Source of the DNA: a bacterium 210917-SL.2.15 | Lineage (GTDB): Bacteria; Bacillota; Clostridia; Oscillospirales; Oscillospiraceae | DNA: 61,725 nt | NCBI GenBank assembly: GCA_020555605.1 | Contig: JAJCJC010000015.1 | Coordinates: 1-61,725, forward strand | Direction: 5' to 3' | Shown here: positions 35,625 to 43,642 of the stretch, one piece after another | Position numbering within the stretch: position 1 is the stretch's first letter | Layout of the letters: each line of letters starts with the position of its first letter | Program-made: the position numbers and the translations under genes | Notes under the pieces: generated by a model | Told to the model about the DNA's origin: nothing | The model's input: only the letters and a program-made list of their open reading frames with translations | Database searches by the model: none

Positions 35625-35819
35625 TTACGGTTCCACGATTTTAATATTGCCCACTGGACAGATGTCTGCCGCTTCCCGGATGGCAGCCATATGCTGAGAA
35701 AAATCCGCCCCAATGTTTACCTTCACCTTATATACGTCTGTGTCGAATTCAAACACTTCCGGGCAGGCTCCCACACAGGCGCCGCAGCCAATACAGTCTT
35801 TCCCAAAATCAATACGCAT
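35625..35819 (-). CDS. Small [4Fe-4S] ferredoxin
   Basis: A 64-residue electron carrier with one cluster. The cysteines are in CIGCGACVGACP (10-21) and the distal CP of ICPVGN (about 54). A second full cluster motif is missing, so this is the one-cluster type. Monocistronic or led by the DJ-1-like gene 32 bases upstream. Redox partner unknown. Confidence 0.92.
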   Translation of the reverse strand: MRIDFGKDCIGCGACVGACPEVFEFDTDVYKVKVNIGADFSQHMAAIREAADICPVGNIKIVEP

Positions 35820-35851
35820 TCAAACCCCTTCTTTCTGTAAAATCAATACGT

Positions 35852-36409
35852 TCAAAAGTGACTGTAACAGATACTGTCCGCCAACTGCTCTGCCACCGCC
35901 GGATCTTCTAACAAATAAGCGGCAATCGTCAGGGCAAAGGGAATCGCCGTTCCCATGCTGCGGCTGGTGATCAGGTTGCCGTCCGTCACCACCTCGCCGG
36001 GGGTAGGCTCCGCCCCGGTCAGCGTATCCTCCATGCCGGGATACACTGTCGCCCGTTTCCCTTGCAGCAGGCCCAGCGCGCCGAGGATACTGGGTGCAGC
36101 GCAGATCGCCGCCACCAGCTTTCCCGCCTCATAAAAGTTCCGGCAGGTTTCCGTCACCAAAGGGCACGCCTTCAGATTCGGTGTGCCGGGAATGCCGCCG
36201 GGCAAAACGACTGCATCGAACTGCACCGGCTCCACGTGCTCCGCCAGCGCGTCGGCAGTGATTTTTACCTGGTGGGAAGAAACGACCTGCTCCCGTCCCA
36301 TAACGGATGCTGTCGTCACCGCTATTCCCGCCCGGCGCAGAATGTCTACCACGATCAGCCCTTCACATTCTTCAAATCCATCGGCCAGAAACAGCAATAC
36401 TTTTTTCAT
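35852..36409 (-). CDS. DJ-1/PfpI-family protein
   Basis: A 185-residue class I glutamine-amidotransferase-like fold. The nucleophile elbow Cys is in AAICAAPSILG (about 103), with Glu near 15 (EECEGL). It resembles the YajL/DJ-1 group proposed as protein deglycases or redox chaperones; activity is not certain. Same strand as, and just upstream of, the ferredoxin gene. Confidence 0.9.
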   Translation of the reverse strand: MKKVLLFLADGFEECEGLIVVDILRRAGIAVTTASVMGREQVVSSHQVKITADALAEHVEPVQFDAVVLPGGIPGTPNLKACPLVTETCRNFYEAGKLVAAICAAPSILGALGLLQGKRATVYPGMEDTLTGAEPTPGEVVTDGNLITSRSMGTAIPFALTIAAYLLEDPAVAEQLADSICYSHF

Positions 36410-36510
36410 GCGCTTTCTCTCCTTTCCTTGCGATGTACGTGTTTATAGAGGGAGTTGCAGCGCCAGCCGGACTCCCCCACTCAAATATTTCCGTCCAAAC
36501 GGCCTGCCCA

Positions 36511-38211
36511 TCACTTTTTAAAACTGTCTTTCAAACTGACAGAACGGTTAAAGACCAGATGCCCCGGGCAACTGTCCTGATTGTCCAGGCAGAAATATCC
36601 CTGACGCATAAACTGGAAATACGCAGGCGCTGCCGCATCCGCAAGTCCTGCTTCCACTTTGCAGTTTTCCAAAACTTTCAAAGACGCCGGATTGATACAG
36701 TCCAAAAAGTTTTTGTCCGCGCCGTCGGGATCGGCATCCAAAAACAGATTGTCATACAGGCGCACCTCCGCGTCCACCGCTGTGGCAGCATCCACCCAAT
36801 GGATGGTGGCGCCTTTGACCTTGCGGCCGTCGGCCGGATCGCCACCACGGCTCTCCGGGTCATATTCGCACAAAATCTCCGTCACAGCGCCGGTTTCATC
36901 TTTGACACAGCCGGTGCAGGTGATCAGATATGCCCCTTTCAGGCGGCATTCCGGACCGCCCGGGAACAAACGTTTGTATTTCGGCACCGGCGTCTCCAAA
37001 AAATCTTCTGCCTCAATCCACAAATGGCGGGAAAACGTCACTTCGCGGCTGCCGGAATCCGGATCCAACGGATTGTTTTCCACACAAACGGTTTCGCTCT
37101 GCCCCTCGGGATAGTTGGTAATCGTCAGGCGGATGGGGCGCAGCACAGCCATGACACGCTGTGCCGTGGCATTGAGATCCTCCCGCAGGCAGTGTTCCAG
37201 GAAACTGTACTCCACCGTGCTGCTGGCCTTAGACACACCAATGCGCTCACAGAAGTTGCGAATGGAGGCTGGCGTATAGCCCCGGCGGCGCAGCCCGCAC
37301 AGCGTGGGCATACGGGGATCGTCCCATCCGGAGACCTTTCCTTCCTCCACTAACTGGCGCAGCTTGCGCTTGCTCATCACAGTGTGGTCGATACCAAGCC
37401 GGGCAAATTCGATCTGCCGGGGCTTGGCGGGCAGATCGCAGTGCTCCACCACCCAGTTGTAAAGCGGGCGATGCGCTTCGAATTCCAGGGAGCACAGACT
37501 GTGGGTGATGTGCTCCAGCGCATCCTCAATGGGGTGGGCGAAATCGTACATCGGATAAATGCACCATTTATCCCCCTGGCGGTGATGATGGGCATGGTTG
37601 ATACGGTAGATCACCGGATCGCGCAGGTTGAAGTTACCCGAAGCCGGATCGATCTTCGCCCGCAGCGTCATGCTTCCGTCGGGAAACTCGCCATTCTTCA
37701 TGCGTTCAAACAGCGACATGCTCTCCTCAATGGGGCGGTCCCGATAGGGGCACTGTGCGGGCATTGCGGTATCTCCGCGCATCTGACGCATCTGATCTGC
37801 CGTCAGTTCACACACATAGGCCAACCCCTTTTTGATCAGCCCCACCGCGCATTCGTACATCTGATCAAAATAATCTGAGGCATAATAAAAGCGATCGTCC
37901 CAAGTAAAGCCGAGCCAGCGGATGTCCTCTTTGATGGCATCCACATATTCTGTATCCTCTTTGCTGGGATTGGTATCATCCATACGCAAATTGCACAGGC
38001 CATTGAACTTTTCCGCCGTGCCAAAATCAATACAAAGCGCCTTGCAGTGACCGATATGGAGGTATCCGTTCGGCTCCGGCGGAAAACGGGTGTGCACCGT
38101 CATCCCCTCATACGGTCCGCCGGGCGCAAGATCCTCCTCAATAAAAGCATGGATAAAATTTTTCCCCTCGGAAGTTTCTTCCAAAGAATCGTTCTTGTTC
38201 TCTTCCGCCAT
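36511..38211 (-). CDS. glnS: Glutaminyl-tRNA synthetase
   Basis: A 566-residue class I synthetase charging tRNAGln. The HIGH motif lies in [15 protein letters not shown] (about 44-58) and the KMSKS loop reads VMSKRKL (about 265-271). The anticodon-binding beta barrels occupy the C-terminal 200 residues. ATG 38211 follows GAGGAG by nine bases; a GTG three codons upstream lies inside that site and is rejected. A sigma-A promoter 190 bases upstream leaves a long structured leader. Confidence 0.95.
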   Translation of the reverse strand: MAEENKNDSLEETSEGKNFIHAFIEEDLAPGGPYEGMTVHTRFPPEPNGYLHIGHCKALCIDFGTAEKFNGLCNLRMDDTNPSKEDTEYVDAIKEDIRWLGFTWDDRFYYASDYFDQMYECAVGLIKKGLAYVCELTADQMRQMRGDTAMPAQCPYRDRPIEESMSLFERMKNGEFPDGSMTLRAKIDPASGNFNLRDPVIYRINHAHHHRQGDKWCIYPMYDFAHPIEDALEHITHSLCSLEFEAHRPLYNWVVEHCDLPAKPRQIEFARLGIDHTVMSKRKLRQLVEEGKVSGWDDPRMPTLCGLRRRGYTPASIRNFCERIGVSKASSTVEYSFLEHCLREDLNATAQRVMAVLRPIRLTITNYPEGQSETVCVENNPLDPDSGSREVTFSRHLWIEAEDFLETPVPKYKRLFPGGPECRLKGAYLITCTGCVKDETGAVTEILCEYDPESRGGDPADGRKVKGATIHWVDAATAVDAEVRLYDNLFLDADPDGADKNFLDCINPASLKVLENCKVEAGLADAAAPAYFQFMRQGYFCLDNQDSCPGHLVFNRSVSLKDSFKK

Positions 38212-38399
38212 AGTGTTCACTCCTCTGTTTATTGTGCGCCCTGACTATATGGACGCCGCAGCAAAACCACACAAAGCCGCAGGCATGGCCCCTTCAGGGT
38301 TCTCCATGTCCCCGGCTTTTCTCCGGCACAGAGGGGATGCGCGCTGTCCCGCCCCCCCCCACACGCTGCTCTTGTTTTTTGTGTGTGATAGTGGTTTTT

Positions 38400-38428
38400 A
38401 TTATAGGCGGTTTTCTATGGAAAAGCAA
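38400..38428 (-). promoter_or_regulatory. Promoter of glnS with long leader
   Basis: Minus strand TTGCTT (38423-38428), 17-base spacer, TATAAT (38400-38405). The roughly 180-base leader holds a run of nine G and a compound hairpin at 38271-38322: outer stem AAAGCCG/CGGCTTT and inner CATGG/CCATG. The glnS start of transcription lies inside the divergent spacer with the DUF6514-like gene. Confidence 0.75.
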
Positions 38429-38474
38429 CAAAAAGATACAAATCACTCAAGCAGGCTGCGCCATGCCCGGAGTG

Positions 38475-38726
38475 TCACAGTACCAACCAATCCTCCACCA
38501 CATCCCGGGCGCAGACGGGGGACACCGCAAAACGGACCAGTTTCTCCAGCAGCGCGTCGATCCTGCGGCGGCGCGTCGTGATCCCAGGCACCATAGCTGT
38601 TCCGCCCTGTCCACTTTTGACGCACACGCCATATCCCTCTGGATCTTCTAATCGATAATAGGAAAACCGATGCAGTATTCCGTTCCCGTCCTGAATTTCT
38701 TTCACTGCAACCAAAATTTCTTTCAT
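38475..38726 (-). CDS. DUF6514-like small protein
   Basis: An 83-residue protein starting MKEILVAVKEIQDG. The YYRLEDPEGYGVCVKSG core and the ending LVRFAVSPVCARDVVEDWLVL look like the Clostridial DUF6514 family, which has no known role. The start is uncertain: ATG 38726 has GAGGAG only one base away, while a GTG three codons earlier has AAAGG two bases away. It lies alone, upstream of glnS on the same strand. Confidence 0.6.
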   Translation of the reverse strand: MKEILVAVKEIQDGNGILHRFSYYRLEDPEGYGVCVKSGQGGTAMVPGITTRRRRIDALLEKLVRFAVSPVCARDVVEDWLVL

Positions 38727-38849
38727 TCTCCTCACAACCTTTCAGTTTCAATTATAGCAAAACAGCGGAATCGGAATCTCACGGTTTACGTCGGTTTTAG
38801 AAAATTTATACATAATTTTAAGCGAACATATCACATCAAACGATAGAAA

Positions 38850-38879
38850 TGAAACAGACCGATGCATACCGCATCGGTC
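38850..38879 (-). terminator. Terminator after the RNase M5-like gene
   Basis: A 9-bp stem GACCGATGC/GCATCGGTC, loop ATACC, T-rich tail on the minus strand. The AT-rich 170 bases up to the DUF6514-like gene show no other feature. Confidence 0.7.
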
Positions 38880-38907
38880 CGGCTCTTGAATTTCCTGTTT
38901 GATTTTT

Positions 38908-39555
38908 TCAATACTTTTCCCGCTTTCGCGTCAGAGGATCACCGTCTTCCTGCCGGTCAAAAAGCGTTTCGCAGCATACCTTCAGCTCTGCACGCCCCAC
39001 CAGTAAATTCAGCGCATCCAGCATGGCGTTGGCGCTCAAGTGCTCCGGCAGGTCCAAGCAGCGCAACAGCTTTTTCCGGCGCTCAGCACTGTTGGATCCG
39101 CCGGAAAGCCCCAGCGCATACAGATCCTGTTTGGTGATCGCATGCCGTGGGACTGCCGCTGCACCGTCTATGGTAGCGCCGGCCTGACGCAGCGCTTCCA
39201 GCAACACTTCCGCCTTCATTCCTTCCACGCCGAGCTTTCCCTCTTTGCCCGGCCGGCGCTTCCGGCGTTCCTTTCCGTAAACATCCGGCACATAGGCCTG
39301 CTTAAGCTGCTCTTTCGGAATAGCGCCTTTGAGAAAATTGCGGATCAAAAATCCCGCGCCATCGCTGTCTGTCAGCACAATCAACCCTCGCTCGGCCGCC
39401 AGACGGCGGAAAAAGGCCAGCTTCTCCTTATTTTGAAAGACGGAAAAGCCATCCGTTGTCACGATAGCTGCATCCACTACCTGTGAAAGCGTATTTTTAT
39501 CGTACTTCCCCTCCACCAGGATCACTTCGCGGACAGAAGGCTTCTTCCCCTTCAC
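38908..39555 (-). CDS. rnmV: Toprim protein related to RNase M5 (DUF4093)
   Basis: A 215-residue protein. The N-terminal Toprim domain has REVILVEGKYDKNTL (Glu near 16) and VLTDSDGAG (about 77-85, DxD). The C-terminal part reads KLGVEGMKAEVLLEAL like the DUF4093 end of RNase M5, the 5S rRNA maturase. Key acidic residues are all present. It is coupled by 4 bases to holA rather than to ksgA, the usual Bacillus neighbour. The rnmV symbol is by similarity. Confidence 0.78.
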   Translation of the reverse strand: MKGKKPSVREVILVEGKYDKNTLSQVVDAAIVTTDGFSVFQNKEKLAFFRRLAAERGLIVLTDSDGAGFLIRNFLKGAIPKEQLKQAYVPDVYGKERRKRRPGKEGKLGVEGMKAEVLLEALRQAGATIDGAAAVPRHAITKQDLYALGLSGGSNSAERRKKLLRCLDLPEHLSANAMLDALNLLVGRAELKVCCETLFDRQEDGDPLTRKREKY

Positions 39556-40604
39556 GCCTGCACCTCCTGAGCCAGGCGCATCAGCAACAGTTTCAGTTCC
39601 CCTTCGCTGTCAAATCCGGTCTGGCTCTTCATCTGTACGTCCAGCGCCTTGCACATTTCAATGCCGTTGCGGCACCACTCCTTGGAAAAGTGTTTGGCCG
39701 ATCCCAGCAACAGCTTCGCCGGATAATCTGAGCGCATATTCCATATGTCCATCAGCCAATAGCGATCCTTTCCGCCGTCCAAAGCAATACGGGCCGTGTA
39801 GAGCTTGCGCAGTTCTTTTCCGATCAGGGCAAGGATGACGATAGGTTCTTCCTGCATTTTCAAGAGCTTCCCCAGCGTGTCTGCCGCTGCATCGTAGTTG
39901 CGGCGGGAAATCTCATTGGTAATATCGTAGATCATAGCGTCGATCACCGGATCGGCCACAGCGTTGATATCCTCCACGCTCACTTTTGTTCCCCGAGTAT
40001 AGGCGGCAATTTTCTCGATCTCCGGGATCAAACCGGTCATCAGGCTGCCGCAGGTAAAAATCAGATGTTCCGCGCTCTGCCGGTCAATGTCTTTTCCCAA
40101 CGCCTTGAATCGCCGGGTGACCCAGTTGATCAGATCACTCTGCCCTTGGGTCTTGAATTCTACGATCTGTGCCGCGCCATTCAATGCGGCATAGAGCTTC
40201 TTCATCTTTTTGTCCGGCTTGTACTCGATAATATCATAAACAACCACCAGACAGCAGTAATCGGGAAAATCGCTCAAAAGAGCGATCAGCTGGCCGCGCT
40301 GCTCTTCGTTCAGCTTGAAAATATCAAAATCCGTCACCGTTACCAGCGTCTTTTCGCACATCATGGGCAACGCTTCCACAATATCGCTCAACGCCTGCAC
40401 GCTCAGTGCTTTCCCCTCCAGCTTGTGATAGTTGAATTCCTCAAAGCCGGCAGGGATCAGCTTTTTGCGCAGCTGATCCAGATAGTACTCCCGCAGATAG
40501 GTCTCTTCCCCGTGGAACACATACACTGTGCGGAGCTGACCGGTTTTCAGATCTTGCTTCAACTGGGCATAGCCCTTATCTTCCGTTTCCTTTTTCAAAG
40601 GCAC
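39552..40604 (-). CDS. holA: DNA polymerase III delta subunit
   Basis: A 350-residue clamp-loader subunit. The Firmicute pattern VYVFHGEETYLREYYLDQL (about 28-46) is clear, followed by AAA+ like and collar domains. The start is a GTG at 40604 with GAGGTG eight bases before it. It sits between comEC and the Toprim gene, the standard comEC-holA order. Confidence 0.92.
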   Translation of the reverse strand: MPLKKETEDKGYAQLKQDLKTGQLRTVYVFHGEETYLREYYLDQLRKKLIPAGFEEFNYHKLEGKALSVQALSDIVEALPMMCEKTLVTVTDFDIFKLNEEQRGQLIALLSDFPDYCCLVVVYDIIEYKPDKKMKKLYAALNGAAQIVEFKTQGQSDLINWVTRRFKALGKDIDRQSAEHLIFTCGSLMTGLIPEIEKIAAYTRGTKVSVEDINAVADPVIDAMIYDITNEISRRNYDAAADTLGKLLKMQEEPIVILALIGKELRKLYTARIALDGGKDRYWLMDIWNMRSDYPAKLLLGSAKHFSKEWCRNGIEMCKALDVQMKSQTGFDSEGELKLLLMRLAQEVQA

Positions 40605-40615
40605 TGTTTTTCACC

Positions 40616-42883
40616 TCAATAAACTGTAATGGATATCGTGCCGCCGCGATCAGTGCGCCGCACCTCAACGCCGGCTTCTTCCAGCCGCTGCAGCGTTTCC
40701 GGCGCCGGGTGCCCGTAGGAATTGTCTCCCACCGAGATCACCGCTACCTCCGGCGCGGTTTCCTCCAAAAAGGCGACGCTGCTGGAATATTTGGAACCGT
40801 GATGGCCCACGACCAATACCTCCAGATCCGGCAGATCCGCCGTCTGAAGCAGGAGAGCCTCCGTTTCGCTGTCCATATCGCCTGTCACCAGCATATCAAA
40901 ATCCTGACAGGAACACAAGAGGGACAGCCCTTCTTCGTTTATGCTCCCCGCACCCAAAGGCGGATAAAGCGTCAACACGGCTTCTCCCATGGAAAGCTCT
41001 GTTTCTTCCGTCAAACGCAGCGTGGGAATGCCGTACGCCTCTGCCGCAGTCAACACCTCCGCCTGAAGCGCCCGCTCCTCCGCGCCGTGTACTTCCGGGA
41101 TCACCAGATATTTGACGGAAACGCGGGATAGAAGCGTTTCGATCCCATTGGCATGGTCAGCATGGTAATGCGTCAAAATCAAATAGGTCAGCTCCGTTTG
41201 TCCCAGGGTATTGACCTGATTGGCTGCTACAGAGCCAGCGTTGATCCAAGAGTTGGAGGAACCGCAGTCCACCAGCGCCGACGCTCCGCCCGAAACAAAC
41301 AGGACTGATTCTCCCTGCCCCACATCCAGGACAGACGCAGTCATGCTGGCTCTGCCATTGGCCAGCACCGGCAATGCAATCACAATCCCGAGCGTAGTTG
41401 CCGATAGCACCGCCGTTAAAACGACGGTGCGCAGGCGGCGCTTTTTGTCCAAAAGCGCCGCGGCCAGCATGAGATAAACGTAAAAAATCCATCCGGGCAG
41501 ATAAGCGTTGCTGGTATAAACCGCATGATATGGTATCTGCGCAAAAAGCCGCACCACCGCCATAAAGTAATCCAGCGCAGCTGAGGCCGGAATCGCCAGA
41601 ACGGCCGCGACCGGAAGATACACAAATCCAACCAGTAACGAAAGGATCCCCATATAAAAAGAGAAGGACACTGCCCAGAGGCACAGCAGATTCGTCAGCG
41701 GGGAAATCAGACTGACGCAGCCAAAATAATATGCCACCAGCGGCAGCGTAAACAACGATGCCGAAACAGTGGTGCTCAGCGCGCTCAATACGAGGCGCCA
41801 CACAGCGCTCTGCCTCTTCGCTGCACCGTCTCGGTGTTTACCGCTCAACGCTCCGTAGATCCGATTGGAAAACAGCAGGATTCCAGCCACAGAAAGGAAG
41901 GAAAGCTGCAAACCGATGGAAGCCGCCGCATATGGGTTGCCCATCAAAATCAGCAACAAGGCCGCGCTCATCGTTGTAAGACTGTCGTTCTCCCGATGCA
42001 GCAGCGGGGCCGCAGACAAAATGGCGATCATGAAACAGGCCCGCGTCACCGACGGAGCCGCGCCCACCATCAGCATAAAAAAGAACAGCAGCGGCATACC
42101 GATGAGCGCTGCCTTGCGGCGACTTTTCACCAGCAGCCGCACCACACCGAACAAAAAGGCACAATGCATACCGGATACTGCCGTCACATGTGTCACACCG
42201 GTTTCTGAAAGCTGGCTGTAGAGTGTATCGTCAAAATGAGTGCGATCACCGGTCAGCAATGCGGTCATCAAAATACGTGCATTGCCCTGATAGAGCTGAG
42301 CAATTTTGTCCTGTAACAACTGGCTGAAATAAAGAGGAGAATACAAAAAGGTTCTTCCATTCACCGGTTCGATCAACAAATCCCCTTTTGCGTAAAGGAG
42401 TAAATGCATTCCTTTTGAGGTAAAAGAAGTGACCTTTTTCTCATGGATCATCTGCGCGCTGCGTAGGGAAGCGTTGGTCGTAACCCGGTCGCCGGGCCCA
42501 CAGGAAAGCAACGTCTCATCACCGTAAAGCTGCACTTTTACAAGCCGGGGCGCACCCACATCCAACAATGCCGTAACTTTTGCTCCGTAAGTATGTGCCT
42601 GGGCATAATCACTCAGTGTCACTGTGACCACCTGCTCTGTGCCCTCCAGCGGGCGCACCGGATCGACCCACATAAAGTCGTACAGCGTCTGATAAAAAAC
42701 GCCAAAGGCGACTCCGGCAGCCAGTACCAGCACCACCATCCGCCGCCGTTTTTTCTGATACAGCGCGTACAAGAGGAACCCTGCGGCAGCAGCTGCAAGA
42801 AACGGCGCCATCCAAGCCGGACCATACTGCAGGGCAAAGATCGCTCCGGATGCCGAAAAACAAAACAGCGCCAGCCACCGCAT
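40616..42883 (-). CDS. comEC: DNA internalization-related competence protein ComEC/Rec2
   Basis: A 755-residue polytopic membrane protein that forms the DNA-uptake channel. An N-terminal hydrophobic domain precedes the OB-like DUF4131 region. The competence domain (about 220-490) includes the HVTAVSGMHCAF motif. A C-terminal metallo-beta-lactamase-like domain shows THYHADHANGI (about 567-577), GDMDSE and GHHGSKYS. All parts are intact, but comEA and other uptake genes are not in this window. Confidence 0.93.
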   Translation of the reverse strand: MRWLALFCFSASGAIFALQYGPAWMAPFLAAAAAGFLLYALYQKKRRRMVVLVLAAGVAFGVFYQTLYDFMWVDPVRPLEGTEQVVTVTLSDYAQAHTYGAKVTALLDVGAPRLVKVQLYGDETLLSCGPGDRVTTNASLRSAQMIHEKKVTSFTSKGMHLLLYAKGDLLIEPVNGRTFLYSPLYFSQLLQDKIAQLYQGNARILMTALLTGDRTHFDDTLYSQLSETGVTHVTAVSGMHCAFLFGVVRLLVKSRRKAALIGMPLLFFFMLMVGAAPSVTRACFMIAILSAAPLLHRENDSLTTMSAALLLILMGNPYAAASIGLQLSFLSVAGILLFSNRIYGALSGKHRDGAAKRQSAVWRLVLSALSTTVSASLFTLPLVAYYFGCVSLISPLTNLLCLWAVSFSFYMGILSLLVGFVYLPVAAVLAIPASAALDYFMAVVRLFAQIPYHAVYTSNAYLPGWIFYVYLMLAAALLDKKRRLRTVVLTAVLSATTLGIVIALPVLANGRASMTASVLDVGQGESVLFVSGGASALVDCGSSNSWINAGSVAANQVNTLGQTELTYLILTHYHADHANGIETLLSRVSVKYLVIPEVHGAEERALQAEVLTAAEAYGIPTLRLTEETELSMGEAVLTLYPPLGAGSINEEGLSLLCSCQDFDMLVTGDMDSETEALLLQTADLPDLEVLVVGHHGSKYSSSVAFLEETAPEVAVISVGDNSYGHPAPETLQRLEEAGVEVRRTDRGGTISITVY

Positions 42884-42945
42884 CCCATCCGCCCCCTTTT
42901 TCTCTCTTCTTGTAGGATACTACAAACCGCCCGCCCTTGGCAAGA

Positions 42946-42983
42946 AAAAGTCCCCAAAAGCGTCAAAAATCGCCTTTGGGGAT
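42946..42983. terminator. Two-way terminator between hit and comEC
   Basis: TCCCCAAA/TTTGGGGA stem with loop, A5 before and T5 after, so it works on either strand. It ends the alaS-DUF4250-hit unit. A TTGTAG-GATA-CTACAA type palindrome (about 42910-42926) then lies before comEC. Confidence 0.7.
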
Positions 42984-43073
42984 CTTTTTCACTGCAAGGC
43001 TTTCTCCCTTTACAGGGACTGAAAACCAATCCATTTTGCTGCTCATCCTTGCGTGGGCGCAGATATCAAGCCC

Positions 43074-43412
43074 TTAGCCCGGGGGCCAGGTCATATCGCG
43101 GCCGCTGAGCACATGGAAGTGTAGATGGCGCACGCTTTGGCCCGCCTGCTCACCGATGTTGGAAACCACGCGGTAACTGCCCAGATGCAGTTCCTGCGCC
43201 AGTTCGGCAATTACCCGGAAGATATGGCCCACCACAGCGCAGTTTTCCTCTGTAACAGCGGAAACCGATGAAATATGCGCCTTGGGAATCACCAGAAAAT
43301 GCACCGGTGCCTGTGGGTCGATGTCGTAAAATGCATAGCATACATCATCCTCATATACTTTGTTGGACGGAATTTCTCCGGCGATGATTTTGCAAAATAA
43401 ACAATCGCTCAT
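43074..43412 (-). CDS. HIT-family nucleotide-binding protein
   Basis: A 112-residue protein with the histidine triad HLHFHV (about 96-101) and N-terminal CLFCKI. It belongs to the Hint branch (purine nucleoside phosphoramidase). It ends GRDMTWPPG as Clostridial Hint proteins do. Placed after alaS and a DUF4250 gene. Confidence 0.95.
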   Translation of the reverse strand: MSDCLFCKIIAGEIPSNKVYEDDVCYAFYDIDPQAPVHFLVIPKAHISSVSAVTEENCAVVGHIFRVIAELAQELHLGSYRVVSNIGEQAGQSVRHLHFHVLSGRDMTWPPG

Positions 43413-43465
43413 TGCGGATGCCCTCCTCGTTCAAAGACAAACGTTTTTCAGCATTTTATTTGCTG

Positions 43466-43639
43466 TCACTTGAATTGATTTTGCTGCGGATCATACCAAT
43501 AGTCCAGCTGTGCGAGGATACGCTCGATGTCCGGGCCTTCCTCGCCCAAAGCGGCACACAGTTCATCCAAACTTCCGTATTCGTCCCGCAGTTTCGTGTT
43601 GACCACGCTGAGCAGCAGCGCAGGATCTTTCGGCAACAT
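43466..43639 (-). CDS. DUF4250-family small protein
   Basis: A 57-residue protein starting MLPKDPALLLSVVNTKLRDE and ending DPQQNQFK, which is the DUF4250 pattern: a small helical protein with the invariant LPKDP start and YD-NQF end. It begins three bases after the alaS stop. No function is known; the coupling to alaS suggests constitutive expression. Confidence 0.9.
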   Translation of the reverse strand: MLPKDPALLLSVVNTKLRDEYGSLDELCAALGEEGPDIERILAQLDYWYDPQQNQFK

Positions 43640-43642
43640 CGC

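Noticed and set aside
38350..38359. Run of nine C as a phase-variation tract
   Set aside because: It lies in the untranslated glnS leader, not in a coding frame or promoter spacer, so slippage would not switch a protein.
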